Made by a program: the position numbers and the translations under genes. Positions 17,773 through 26,388 of a stretch of 64,000 nucleotides of DNA are shown piece by piece. A model generated the notes under the pieces. The model had not been told where the DNA came from and did not search any database. It worked only from the letters and a program-made list of their open reading frames with translations. The stretch lies in the NCBI RefSeq assembly GCF_002752675.1, contig NZ_CP024608.1, forward strand, positions 1,240,001 through 1,304,000, written 5' to 3'. Origin of the DNA: Massilia violaceinigra. Its GTDB lineage: Bacteria > Pseudomonadota > Gammaproteobacteria > Burkholderiales > Burkholderiaceae_D. How positions within the stretch are numbered: the first letter of the stretch is position 1; every line of letters starts with the position of its first letter.

Positions 17773-18602
17773 ACACGCCGTTCCACGAAGGCGAGCTCAG
17801 GGCGCAGGCGCTCGCTGGCGTGAGCAGTTCCGGCAACGGCATCCGCGCGTTCATGCCGGACCAGCACCGTGATTTTTTTGCGGCGCTGCCGTTCGTGCTG
17901 ATGGGCACAATCGACGCGGATGGCCGTCCGCGCGCCCGCGTGCTAAGTGGCAAGCCGGGGTTTATCGACAGTCCCGATCCGGCCACCCTGCGCATTGCCG
18001 TGGACGACAGCGGCATGCAGGCCGGGCAGGTGCTCGGCCTGCTGGGGCTCGACTTCGCTACGCGCCGGCGCAATCGCGTCAATGGCGTGGTGCGCAGCGC
18101 GGGCGGGGGCGCATTGCTGATCGATGTGCGCGAAAGTTTCGGCAACTGCCCGCAGCACATCGTGCTGCGCGACGTGCATGCGGTAGCGGCTGTGCCGGCG
18201 GTGGTGCGCGAGTTCGACGGGTTGGGCGAATGCGCCATGATCGCGCGCGCCGAGACCTTCTTCATTGCCACCAGCGGCGGCGCGCACGGGGTCGATATCT
18301 CGCACCGTGGCGGGCCGATGGGTTTTGTGCGGATCGAAGGCGACACCTTGATCGTCCCCGATTTCGGCGGCAACCGGTTCTTCAACACCCTGGGCAATTT
18401 GCTGCTCGACCCGCGCGCGGCACTGCTGTTCATCGATGACGCCAGCGGCGCCGTGCTCGAACTCGAAGGCCGGGTGGAGATTGTGTGGGAAGACGGTCCC
18501 GCCGCGCCGGGGCAGGGGGGCGGGCGGCACTGGCGCTTCACGACCGAGCGCGGCCGCATCACGCACGGCGCCCTTGCGCTGCGCTGGACGCGGCGGCAAT
18601 AA
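17769..18602 (+). CDS. Pyridoxamine 5'-phosphate oxidase-like FMN-binding protein
   Basis: This 277-residue protein of the PNPOx-like split-barrel family has FVLMGTIDADGRPRARVLSG near residues 42-61, which is the flavin-binding strand-turn. A second barrel half follows (ETFFIATSGGAHGVDISHRGG and DFGGNRFFNTLGNLLLDPRAALLFID). Proteins of this form are fused or paired with GST or ferredoxin reductase modules in other bacteria. The start overlaps the GST stop by 4 nt. It presumably works with the GST in detoxifying a reactive compound, under the divergent LysR regulator. Confidence 0.85.
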   Translation: MNTPFHEGELRAQALAGVSSSGNGIRAFMPDQHRDFFAALPFVLMGTIDADGRPRARVLSGKPGFIDSPDPATLRIAVDDSGMQAGQVLGLLGLDFATRRRNRVNGVVRSAGGGALLIDVRESFGNCPQHIVLRDVHAVAAVPAVVREFDGLGECAMIARAETFFIATSGGAHGVDISHRGGPMGFVRIEGDTLIVPDFGGNRFFNTLGNLLLDPRAALLFIDDASGAVLELEGRVEIVWEDGPAAPGQGGGRHWRFTTERGRITHGALALRWTRRQ

Positions 18603-18605
18603 TTT

Positions 18606-18759
18606 CCTAACCGGCGTCAGACCCGAATGGCGTTAATTGAACCCTTATCTAACCACAAACCTCAAAACCGTCATTTTCGCCTGCACGAGAAGTCATTTCT
18701 GCCAATGGCAGGAATGACGGAGCTTAAGTTAGCGGCATTAGAGTCAGACTTCGGTTAGG
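18606..18759. repeat. Dispersed palindromic repeat, copy A
   Basis: This 154-bp element lies between the oxidase gene and a small unknown gene. Its ends form an imperfect inverted repeat (CCTAACCGGCGTCAGAC at 18606-18622 against GTCAGACTTCGGTTAGG at 18743-18759). Inside is a core with CTAACCACAAACCTCAAAACCGTCATT on the left, a hairpin around TCTGCCAATGGCAGGA, and GGAATGACGGAGCTTAAGTTAGCGGCATTAG on the right. The same flanks recur at 22338-22452 and, inverted, at 34647-34778. It codes for nothing I can see; it resembles a MITE- or REP-type element. Confidence 0.75.
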
Positions 18760-18841
18760 AAAGATACCCGCAAACGTTTCTTAATCGGGGTCAGCGCAGC
18801 GATCGCGGCCACGGCAGCCCGATCCACCTATACTGTCGAGC

Positions 18842-19243
18842 ATGGAAAACAATCACCTCGTACTGCGCGAAATCATCGATCTTTTCGTCGAACCGTCGCG
18901 CAAGGCGCGCTATGTCTATTTATGGGAAAAACCGAAGCGCCGCTCCCAGCTGCTCGATGAATTGCTGCATGATGCCGGCTACTTGCGGCACGACCGCAGG
19001 CGGGAGCTCGATCCGCCCCTGTCCGATCCCGACCAGTTGCTGGCGCTGATGCGCAAGAAGGGCGCCGGCAAGACCTGCCACGCCTTCGGTCGCTCGGAGT
19101 TCGATGGACAGGAAACCGACTTGTGCGCAGCGCTGGCCGAGGTGGCCGGGCGCATGTGCGAAGTGGTCCTGTATTCACGCGAGGCGAAAGTCGCGTTCGT
19201 GGAAGAGCACGACGGGCATCAATTCATCCTCTCGGTGAAGTGA
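18842..19243 (+). CDS. Small cytoplasmic protein of unknown function
   Basis: This 133-residue soluble protein is charged throughout (SRKARYVYLWEKPKRRSQLLDELLHDAGYL at the N-terminal end) and has no signal, membrane segment or recognised motif. It is convergent with the TonB receptor gene. Codon use and a continuous reading frame make it a plausible real gene. No homologous family is recalled. Confidence 0.6.
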   Translation: MENNHLVLREIIDLFVEPSRKARYVYLWEKPKRRSQLLDELLHDAGYLRHDRRRELDPPLSDPDQLLALMRKKGAGKTCHAFGRSEFDGQETDLCAALAEVAGRMCEVVLYSREAKVAFVEEHDGHQFILSVK

Positions 19244-19262
19244 CGCCCGCCGCCATGCCGGA

Positions 19263-22214
19263 TCAGAACTTGTAACGCAGCCCGGCCAGCACTTCGCGTC
19301 CGGTCACGTTGTTGACCACCACGCTGTTGCGGGCGCGGCTGGCGAACTGGTCGTTCTCCTCGTTGGTCAGGTTCACGCCTTCCAGGGTCAGCTCCAGCTT
19401 GTCGTTGACCTTGTACGATACCGACACGTCGACGTTGAAGGTCTTGTTCTTGCCCTCGACATCGTTGTTGTTCTGGCCCGGCACGCGCGTGACGAAACCG
19501 GCACGCTGCGAGGTCGATACGCGTGCGCTCAACTTGCCGTCATCGTAGTACAGGGTGGCATTCCACGATTTGGGCGACAGGTTGAGCAAGTCGTCGGTGA
19601 CGGTCTGGTTGCTGTTCGGCGAGACTACATACTCCATCTTCGACTTGACGTAGGTGTAGTTCAGCAAGCTGCCGAAATTGCGGCCCCAGCCCGGCAGGAA
19701 GGTGAACGGTTGCTGGTAGTTCAGTTCCAGCCCGCGCAGCTTGCCGCCTTCGGTATTGATCGGCGCGGTGAACTGGAAGATTTCATCGCCCGTCATGTTA
19801 GTTGGCAACAGCGACAGCGGCAAGCCCGTATCCTTGAACTTCACATCGTTGCGGATGCTCTGGATGTAGGTGGCGATGTTCTTCTGGAACAGGCCCAGGC
19901 CGATAAAGGCGTTCTTGTCGAAGTACCACTCGAAGCTGGTGTCGAAGGCCTTGGCGCGGAAGGGTTTCAGCATCGGGTTGCCGCTGGTGATCGACAGAGT
20001 GCCGGTGGTGGCAACGCTGCCGCCTGGCGTCAAATTGGCCAGCTGCGGCCGCGACATCACCTTGGCGGCCGCGCCGCGCACGATGAAATTCTTGGTGATA
20101 TTGGCGGCGATGTTGAACGATGGCAGCACGTCGTGGTAGTCGTTGTCGACCGTGACGGCGGTGCCGTTGCCGACGGCCTGATAGCCGGTCGAACTCTGCT
20201 GCGTCTCGACATAGCGCACGCCCAGGTTGCCGCGCAGCGGAATGCCGCCCAGCTCGCTGGTGAATTCGCCCATCAGGAACAGGCCGTTGTCTTCCTCGCT
20301 GACAGAGCGGTTGTTGCCGCGCGCATTGGCGTTGCTGATCGACGACAGGGTGAAGTCGCCAGGGCCGCCGGCCGGACCGCTCTTGATGCAGTTGCAGTAG
20401 ATGTCGTAGGCCTGGGCGATGGCATTCAGGTTGGGCAGGACCCAGGCGGTGGGTGTGCCGGCCGGCATGCCGAGACCCTTGCCGAAACCGTTGATCTGGG
20501 TCGTCAGGCTGGCCGCCGACGCGCCCGCCGGCGGGGCGAAGATGGTGTCGCCCTGGTTCACGCGGCGGAATTCGTAGGAATCGAATTCGAACTTTTTATA
20601 GTCGGCGCCGGCTTTCAGGGTGAACTTGTCGGGCACCACGTCCCAGGTGAGGTCGATGTGGCCGACGTCGTTGCGGTTGTTGGCGCCTTGCGGACGCATG
20701 CGGATTTCGCTCGGGCTGGTATTGGCGATGCTCGATGGCTGGGCGCCACTGGCCACCTGCGGCACGCCGACGATCCCGAGCGCGCCGCCCGGCTGGCTGA
20801 CGTTGAACGGGTAATTGATGCTCGGCAGGCGGTCGTTGCCGCGGAAGTCGATGCTGTAGCCATTGACGTTGAGTGCGTCGAGCGTGGTGGTGGTCTGGAT
20901 CGGATTGCGGAACTTGGAGGTCGCGCGGCCGACCCGGGCGTTCAGGCGCATGGTCTGGTTCAGGTCGTGCTCGAACGTCAGGGTCGGCTGGGTGAACGTG
21001 GTGTTGAGCTCGTCGTAGCGCGATTCGGCGCGGATGTCGACCCCGTTGTAGGTGCCGTGCAGCAGCGCGCCGTTGGGCGCGTAGGCGGCGTCGATGACGC
21101 TGGTCTGGGGCTTGCCGCCCTGGGTGCCGCCGCGGCTGAACGAGGTCGCTTGCAGATAGTCTTCCTGGCGCGTGGCATCGAGCTTGGAGTACAGCATGTC
21201 GAGCGTCAGGCGCGTACCGGCGACCGGACGCCACTGGACCGAGGCGGTCAGGCCGAGGCGGTCCTGGTCGTGCGTCAGGCGGCCGTAGCGTGGAATGCGC
21301 GGGGCGAAGTTGCCGGCGCTGCTGGCGGCATTGTAGGCGGCCACGGCGCCCGGGCTGTTCGGCAGGCGCGCCACGCCCTGGGCTGCCGGGCCGCAGGTGG
21401 TGGCGGTCGAGTTGGCCGGGTTGGCGGCCATGCCCATCGGCGCGCACCAGCCGCCCGAGGAGGGGCCGTTATCCCAGCGCACGGTGCTGAATCCTTCTTC
21501 ATACACCTGGCGCTTGGAGTAGGCGCCCGAGACCAGCACGCCGAGCTTGCGGTCGGCGAAGGTATTCGAGACCAGGAAGGCGACGCGCGGATCGGTTTTT
21601 TCGGACAGGTCGTTGTAGCGGCCCTTGAGCATGACCGTGGCGTTGAAACCCTTCAGGTCGAACGGGCGCATGGTTTGCAGGTCGACCGTGGCGCCGAGCG
21701 AGCCTTCGTCGACGTCGGCCGAGGAGCTCTTGCGCACCGTGAGGGAGCTGAACAGCTCGGCGGCGAAGACGTTGAAATCGAAGCCGCGCGAGCGGTTGGC
21801 GCCGCCCGAGCTGTCGGTGCCGCCGGTGGTGGCCAGTCCCTCTACGCCGTTGATGCGCACGCGCGTGAAATCCTGGCCCAGGCCGCGCACGGTGATGTTG
21901 CGGCCTTCGCCGGCGTCGCGGTCGATGACCACGCCGGGGACGCGCTGCAGGGACTCGGCCAGGTTAGTGTCCGGAAACTTGCCCATGTCTTCGGACTTGA
22001 TGACATCGACGATGCCGAAGTCTTCTTTTTTCTTGTTGAGGGCGCTCTCGAGCGAGGCGCGCAAGCCCGTCACGACGACGGTCTGGGCTTGCTCGGCGGG
22101 AACGGCGCTGGTCTGGGCGTAGGCCCCGCTGATCGCCATGGCTGTGACGGATGTGCTGCCCACGAGGCGCACGGCGAATTTGCCGAGCGCGCGGGTCTGG
22201 TCGGTGATGCGCAT
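19263..22214 (-). CDS. TonB-dependent receptor, oligosaccharide type (pectin locus)
   Basis: This 983-residue outer-membrane receptor has a signal peptide ending GAYAQ, a TonB box-like segment (AQTVVVTG), a plug domain (SEDMGKFPDTNLAESLQRVPG, GRNITVRGLGQDFTRVRINGV) and a 22-strand barrel ending in a terminal Phe (REVLAGLRYKF). The plug style is that of Caulobacter-type receptors that import plant-derived oligosaccharides. ATG 22214 is preferred because AGGAGA lies 9 nt upstream. Its promoter (22509-22537) is about 300 bp upstream and matches those of the other pectin genes; a palindromic repeat lies in the leader between. Confidence 0.92.
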   Translation of the reverse strand: MRITDQTRALGKFAVRLVGSTSVTAMAISGAYAQTSAVPAEQAQTVVVTGLRASLESALNKKKEDFGIVDVIKSEDMGKFPDTNLAESLQRVPGVVIDRDAGEGRNITVRGLGQDFTRVRINGVEGLATTGGTDSSGGANRSRGFDFNVFAAELFSSLTVRKSSSADVDEGSLGATVDLQTMRPFDLKGFNATVMLKGRYNDLSEKTDPRVAFLVSNTFADRKLGVLVSGAYSKRQVYEEGFSTVRWDNGPSSGGWCAPMGMAANPANSTATTCGPAAQGVARLPNSPGAVAAYNAASSAGNFAPRIPRYGRLTHDQDRLGLTASVQWRPVAGTRLTLDMLYSKLDATRQEDYLQATSFSRGGTQGGKPQTSVIDAAYAPNGALLHGTYNGVDIRAESRYDELNTTFTQPTLTFEHDLNQTMRLNARVGRATSKFRNPIQTTTTLDALNVNGYSIDFRGNDRLPSINYPFNVSQPGGALGIVGVPQVASGAQPSSIANTSPSEIRMRPQGANNRNDVGHIDLTWDVVPDKFTLKAGADYKKFEFDSYEFRRVNQGDTIFAPPAGASAASLTTQINGFGKGLGMPAGTPTAWVLPNLNAIAQAYDIYCNCIKSGPAGGPGDFTLSSISNANARGNNRSVSEEDNGLFLMGEFTSELGGIPLRGNLGVRYVETQQSSTGYQAVGNGTAVTVDNDYHDVLPSFNIAANITKNFIVRGAAAKVMSRPQLANLTPGGSVATTGTLSITSGNPMLKPFRAKAFDTSFEWYFDKNAFIGLGLFQKNIATYIQSIRNDVKFKDTGLPLSLLPTNMTGDEIFQFTAPINTEGGKLRGLELNYQQPFTFLPGWGRNFGSLLNYTYVKSKMEYVVSPNSNQTVTDDLLNLSPKSWNATLYYDDGKLSARVSTSQRAGFVTRVPGQNNNDVEGKNKTFNVDVSVSYKVNDKLELTLEGVNLTNEENDQFASRARNSVVVNNVTGREVLAGLRYKF

Positions 22215-22337
22215 GCTGCTGTCTCCTATCATTATTAGAATACAGCCGGATGCCGCGCGGTCTTAATGCCGCTGATCCAACAACCGGCCGGGTTACCGCC
22301 GCGCCGCTTGGTCGATATCGTTGACGTGTGCCGTATG

Positions 22338-22452
22338 CCACAACACTCAAAACCGTCTTTCCCGCGCAGGCGGGAATCCAAGTTCTCGTTGCTAAGCGAA
22401 GATGCCTTGGATTCCCGCCTGCGCGGGAATGACGGAGGTAACGTCAACGCAT
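22338..22452. repeat. Dispersed palindromic repeat, copy C, in the receptor 5' leader
   Basis: A near-perfect ~30-bp inverted repeat (22353-22382 with 22406-22435) encloses a 23-nt loop. Each arm has its own CCCGC-GCAG-GCGGG hairpin. The flanks (CACTCAAAACCGTC on the left, GGAATGACGGAGGTAACGTC on the right) match those of copies A and B. It lies between the operator-carrying promoter and the receptor start, so the transcript should carry a very stable hairpin. Confidence 0.8.
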
Positions 22453-22497
22453 CTCCCAACCCCCGTGGCGCCTGGCTTTGTACTGCCAGTTAATTAA

Positions 22498-22550
22498 GCG
22501 GTTGACCAATTCTAGGCTGGTTTATAAATTTGCACAATTGGTCAGACCAG
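22498..22550 (-). promoter_or_regulatory. Promoter and operators of TonB receptor gene 19263-22214
   Basis: Reading the minus strand: -35 TTGTGC (22537-22532), a 17-bp spacer, -10 TAGAAT (22514-22509). Operator half-sites flank it: a perfect TGGTCAGACCA palindrome at 22539-22549 just upstream of the -35, and a degenerate TTGGTCAACC overlapping the -10 at 22500-22510. The -10 hexamer and downstream operator position match the promoters at 25257-25298 and 34498-34538. Confidence 0.7.
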
Positions 22551-22581
22551 AATCTTGTTATGGTCCGACCGCTTTGTGGTT

Positions 22582-23805
22582 TTATGGCGTGGCGGCCACG
22601 TTCACAGTGACCGGATTGCCGGCGCGCGCCGCTGCCGCGACCAGGTACCGTTCCCAGTCCTGGCCCGTGAGGATCTCGCCGGAACGGCTCCACGCCGCGC
22701 CCGCGTAATAGCGCAAGGGCTGGCCCGAGGCGACAGGCGCCACCACCAGGTGATTGAGCGGGTCTTCGGTAAACCGGGTGGCCGACGGCAGGACAATGGC
22801 GGTGCCCATGGCGCCATTGCTGGCCTGCTCGACCCACTGCATCAGAATGCCGGGCGCCTTGTTGCCGACCTTGATGGTCGGATTCTGGCCCTTGTCGGTC
22901 GGGGTCTTGTTCAGGCCCACGGCGATGTCGATGCCCGGCTTGCCGGCGAAGGTGAAGGTGCTGTCGATGCGGTCCAGATAGTGCCCGGCGTCGACCGTGA
23001 AGCGCTTGACCTCGGACACGGCGGTGCCGCCCGCGTCCCAGCTGTCGTAGCTTAGCTCGAAGATGGCGCGCACCGGACCGTTGGCCAGCACTTTCCAGCC
23101 GCTGAAGTTCCTGCTGGTGAACAGCACGGTGCCATCCCACACCCCGGTGCCGCCCGCGCCGCGCGTCTTGCCGACGTTGTACATGTCCATGCCTTCGCCC
23201 TCATCCTTGTGATAATGGTCGTGGCCCTTGTTGTACCAGCGGTCGACGACCGGATACGGCACGCGCTTGAACCAGATATCGAGCCCGCTGGTGACCAGCA
23301 CCTCCTTGGCGCCGGGGCTGGACGCCGGCGCGCCCAGGGCCGGACCGTAGGTGCGGTGCGCCAGCTTGTCGTTTTCCCAGGCGAAGTCGTCCAGCCGCTC
23401 CGGCACGAAGCGGGCGAAGGCTTTCACCGGAAACGGCGGCGCCACCGTGTCGATTTTCTCGACCGTGAAGATGGCGCGCTTTTCGCCGGCCGCGAAGCTG
23501 TGCTGGAAAATCAGCTCGCCGTAAGCGATGCCGACGTTTTTCGGGTCCTTGGCCAGCGGCGCGATATTGGTCACCTGGTAGGGCAAGACGCGGCCGGCCG
23601 CATCCTTGACGGCAATGCGCTGGATCAGCGCGCCGGGCAGGGCGCGGTTGATCTCGCTCCACGGCAGGACGATGGTTTCCGACGGCCGTTCGATGTCGAG
23701 CTCATGGCTGACGGTGATGGTCGCCGCCGGCCCGGCCTGCGCCAGCGGGGACGTCGCCGCGGCGGCCAGGGCAAGGAAAGTAAGCGAGGCAAGTGATCTG
23801 GTCAT
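22582..23805 (-). CDS. DUF4861 family secreted protein (pectin locus)
   Basis: This 407-residue protein has a signal peptide (LTFLALAAAATSPLAQA) and a DUF4861 body, a family found beside GH105/GH88 enzymes in polysaccharide loci and of unproven function. Seen are DIWFKRVPYPVVDRWYNKG, HDHYHKDEGEGMDMYNVGKT and GAAWSRSGEILTGQDWERYL near the C-terminus. Its start lies 7 nt behind the GH105 stop codon, so it is co-transcribed with GH105. A lyase, hydrolase or binding role in the breakdown of uronate-rich oligosaccharides is possible. Confidence 0.75.
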   Translation of the reverse strand: MTRSLASLTFLALAAAATSPLAQAGPAATITVSHELDIERPSETIVLPWSEINRALPGALIQRIAVKDAAGRVLPYQVTNIAPLAKDPKNVGIAYGELIFQHSFAAGEKRAIFTVEKIDTVAPPFPVKAFARFVPERLDDFAWENDKLAHRTYGPALGAPASSPGAKEVLVTSGLDIWFKRVPYPVVDRWYNKGHDHYHKDEGEGMDMYNVGKTRGAGGTGVWDGTVLFTSRNFSGWKVLANGPVRAIFELSYDSWDAGGTAVSEVKRFTVDAGHYLDRIDSTFTFAGKPGIDIAVGLNKTPTDKGQNPTIKVGNKAPGILMQWVEQASNGAMGTAIVLPSATRFTEDPLNHLVVAPVASGQPLRYYAGAAWSRSGEILTGQDWERYLVAAAARAGNPVTVNVAATP

Positions 23806-23812
23806 GGCGCTC

Positions 23813-25219
23813 TCAGTGATGTTCGCGGTAGTTGGTCTGGCCGGCACCCTTGGGCATGTAGTGATAGGTGCGCACCTTGTGCTGGACTTCGACGTTCGGG
23901 TTGTTGATCAGCTTGATCATCTCGGCGCCGGCCAGCAGGGTCGGACCGTAGCCGTGCAGCGCGAACGGGCTGGTTGGGCGGTTGTAGTAATACACCTGGT
24001 CGCTGGCGAAGGTGGTGCCGACGCAAGTGCCGTCCACCTGGCCCTTGTCGTTGATGCGGGTCGACAAGCCGGCCCAGCCGGCCTGGGCGATGGAGCCGTA
24101 GGTCGTCGGGCTGATCCAGCCCTGGTTGATGGCGTGCGCGAACACGTAGACGAACATCGCGCTGGCCGAGGTTTCGAGGTAGGAATCGTTACGGTCGAGC
24201 ATCTGGTGCCACAGGCCGCTGCCGGACTGGCGCTCGCCGATGCTTTTCAGGGTCGTGCGCAACTGCGCCAGCACCTGCGGATAACCGGGATGGTCCTTCG
24301 GCAGCACGTCGAGCAGGTCGGACATGCTCATCACCGCCCAGCCGTTGGCGCGCGCCCAGTAGAAATTCGGCGCATCCGGGTTGTTGGCGTTCCAGCCGTG
24401 GGTGTACAGGTTCTGCTGCTTGTTGAACAGGTAGCCGCTCATCTGCAGCACGTTCTTGACGGCGTCGTCGAAATGGGCGCGCTTGCCGGTCATGCGCCCC
24501 AGTTCGGCCAGGGCCGGCACCGACATGTACAGATCGTCGGCCCACAGCGAGACCGCTTGCGGGCGCTCGCGCGCCATGGTGCCGTCCGGCAGGCGAAACT
24601 GCTTGTTGACCACCCAGTCGCTGCAGGTGGCGATGATGTGCGACAGGTCCGGGCCGATTTTCAGGGCGCGGGCGCGCATCATGGCGGCGCACATGGAGCC
24701 GGCGTCGTCGAGCGCGCGCGGGTCGAGGAAGCGCGAAAAGCTGTTGCCGCGTTCGAGCTTGAATTCTTTTTCCTGGGCGCGGAAGTAGGGCAGTTTGTCG
24801 GCGAAGAAGTTGAAGTGGCGCGCGGTCAGGTCGGTGAAGCGCTTGTCGCCGGTCACTTCCTGGGCCTTGACCATGCCGGCGTGGACCACGCCCATTTCGT
24901 AGACCATGATGCCCATGTCCGAATGGCTCGCTTCGGTGATGGCGGTGGCGACCGGTTTCTTGAAGTCGAGGATGGGCGCGCCGGTTTTTTTGTCGACCAC
25001 GCGGGTCGGCGTGGCCGTTTCCATGAAGCCGCGGATACGGTGCAGGGACGCAGTGATCTCGGCCACGGTGGGCTTCTTGTACGGGACCGGGTAGGTGCCT
25101 TCGCCCGGGTCGCTCAGGTTCTTGTTGTCCGGATTGCGGTACGGGCCTTCGGCTTGCGCCTGGCTTCCCATGACCGCGACCGCGGCGATGGCGGCAAACA
25201 GTTTAAGTGCTGTATTCAC
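23813..25219 (-). CDS. GH105 unsaturated rhamnogalacturonyl hydrolase
   Basis: This 468-residue exported protein begins with a signal peptide (ALKLFAAIAAVAVMGSQAQA). The body is an (alpha/alpha)6 barrel of the GH88/GH105 type: WADDLYMSVPALAELGRMTG (Asp as the likely catalytic acid), WARANGWAVMSMSDLLDVLP and SASAMFVYVFAHAI. Enzymes of this family remove the unsaturated uronate left by pectate or rhamnogalacturonan lyases. The GTG at 25219 is chosen as start: AGGGGA lies upstream, the signal begins there, and the promoter lies at 25257-25298, inside the longer open frame. It is followed by DUF4861 at 7 nt. Confidence 0.88.
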   Translation of the reverse strand: MNTALKLFAAIAAVAVMGSQAQAEGPYRNPDNKNLSDPGEGTYPVPYKKPTVAEITASLHRIRGFMETATPTRVVDKKTGAPILDFKKPVATAITEASHSDMGIMVYEMGVVHAGMVKAQEVTGDKRFTDLTARHFNFFADKLPYFRAQEKEFKLERGNSFSRFLDPRALDDAGSMCAAMMRARALKIGPDLSHIIATCSDWVVNKQFRLPDGTMARERPQAVSLWADDLYMSVPALAELGRMTGKRAHFDDAVKNVLQMSGYLFNKQQNLYTHGWNANNPDAPNFYWARANGWAVMSMSDLLDVLPKDHPGYPQVLAQLRTTLKSIGERQSGSGLWHQMLDRNDSYLETSASAMFVYVFAHAINQGWISPTTYGSIAQAGWAGLSTRINDKGQVDGTCVGTTFASDQVYYYNRPTSPFALHGYGPTLLAGAEMIKLINNPNVEVQHKVRTYHYMPKGAGQTNYREHH

Positions 25220-25256
25220 ATTGTCCCCTGTTATCAGTGATGATTTTTTAAGCGCT

Positions 25257-25298
25257 ATTTGGTCAGGCCATTCTAGTTTGGTCAGGCCAAATGTGCAA
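25257..25298 (-). promoter_or_regulatory. Promoter and twin operators for the GH105-DUF4861 operon
   Basis: Minus-strand -35 TTGCAC (25298-25293), 17-bp spacer, -10 TAGAAT (25275-25270). One operator TTGGTCAGGCCAA (plus-strand reading, 25278-25290) fills the spacer and a second TTGGTCAGGCCA (25259-25270) covers the -10 downstream edge. This site also lies 71-112 bp ahead of the divergent esterase gene, so it may control both directions. Confidence 0.78.
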
Positions 25299-25368
25299 GG
25301 CGGACTAGCCACTTCCGCCGCCCCATGGCATACTTTATCGACACGTGGATGAACTGGGAAGGTCGGCG

Positions 25369-26388
25369 ATGCGCAATGCTGTTCGATGCTGGGCAATCGT
25401 ATTTACCGGGGTGCTGCTCTCAGGTTGCGCGGGAATGACGGATCATAAGATACCGGCTGCAGTTCCCTACAACGCTGCGACAACCTACGCCAAGCTGGTC
25501 AAGGCTTATCCCTTCATTCAGATCGCCGACACCCGTACAAACGCGGAGATCGTCACCATCAGCGGCATGGGCTATGTCCGCCGTGGCGCGCATCTGCTGC
25601 AGCTGGACCTGTTCCTGCCGCCGCAAGCGACGCGCGATAAAGCACCGGTGGCGGCGGTCGTGCTGGTGCACGGCGGCGGCTGGCGTTCCGGCGAGCGCAG
25701 CAACATGGCGCCGCTGGCAGCTCGTCTGGCCGCGCGCGGCATCGCCGCCGCCGTGATCGACTACCGCCTGGCCGACGAGGCGCGCTACCCGGCCGCCATC
25801 CACGACGTCAAGGCCGCCCTGCGCTGGATGCGCGCCAACAGCGCGGCCCACGGCATCGACCCACGGCGCATCGCGGTGGCCGGCGGCTCGGCCGGCGGGC
25901 AGATCGCCAGCCTTGTGGGCGTCACCAACGGCATGAGCAAGTTCGATCCCGATGGCGCCGGCAGCGCCGTTTCGAGCGCCGCGCAGGCGGTCATCAACAT
26001 CGACGGCCTGTCCGATTTCACTTCGTCGGCCGCGCGCGCAAATGAAGACGATCCGAAGAAAAAACCATCGGCGGCCGGCTTCTGGTTCGGCGGCAGCTAT
26101 GCCGACGCCGCCGCCCTGTGGCACGAAGCCTCGCCAACCTTCTACGTCGAGCGCCGCACGCCGCCGATGCTGTTCATCGGCAGCGGCCAGGCGCGCTTTT
26201 CGGTCGGGCGCGACGAGATGGCCGGCAAGATGCACGCCGCCGGCGTCGCCGCCAAGGTGGTGATGCTGCCCGACTCGCCGCACTCCTTCTGGCTGTTCGA
26301 CCCGTGGATTACGCCCACGGCCGAAGCCATGGCCGACTTCCTGACGACCCAGCTTCCCATTCCAACAACAACGAGACACCAACCATGA
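25369..26388 (+). CDS. Alpha/beta-hydrolase esterase lipoprotein (pectin locus)
   Basis: This 339-residue protein has a lipoprotein signal (FTGVLLSGCAGM). The fold is that of BD-FAE / hormone-sensitive-lipase-like esterases: the oxyanion motif VLVHGGGWRSGE near residue 100, nucleophile elbow GGSAGGQ, and C-terminal His in DSPHSFWLF. It is likely to be an acetyl- or feruloyl-esterase acting on pectin or side-chain decorations; the substrate is inferred from context. ATG 25369 starts directly before the signal peptide; ATG 26385 of GH43 overlaps its stop by 4 nt. Confidence 0.82.
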   Translation: MRNAVRCWAIVFTGVLLSGCAGMTDHKIPAAVPYNAATTYAKLVKAYPFIQIADTRTNAEIVTISGMGYVRRGAHLLQLDLFLPPQATRDKAPVAAVVLVHGGGWRSGERSNMAPLAARLAARGIAAAVIDYRLADEARYPAAIHDVKAALRWMRANSAAHGIDPRRIAVAGGSAGGQIASLVGVTNGMSKFDPDGAGSAVSSAAQAVINIDGLSDFTSSAARANEDDPKKKPSAAGFWFGGSYADAAALWHEASPTFYVERRTPPMLFIGSGQARFSVGRDEMAGKMHAAGVAAKVVMLPDSPHSFWLFDPWITPTAEAMADFLTTQLPIPTTTRHQP

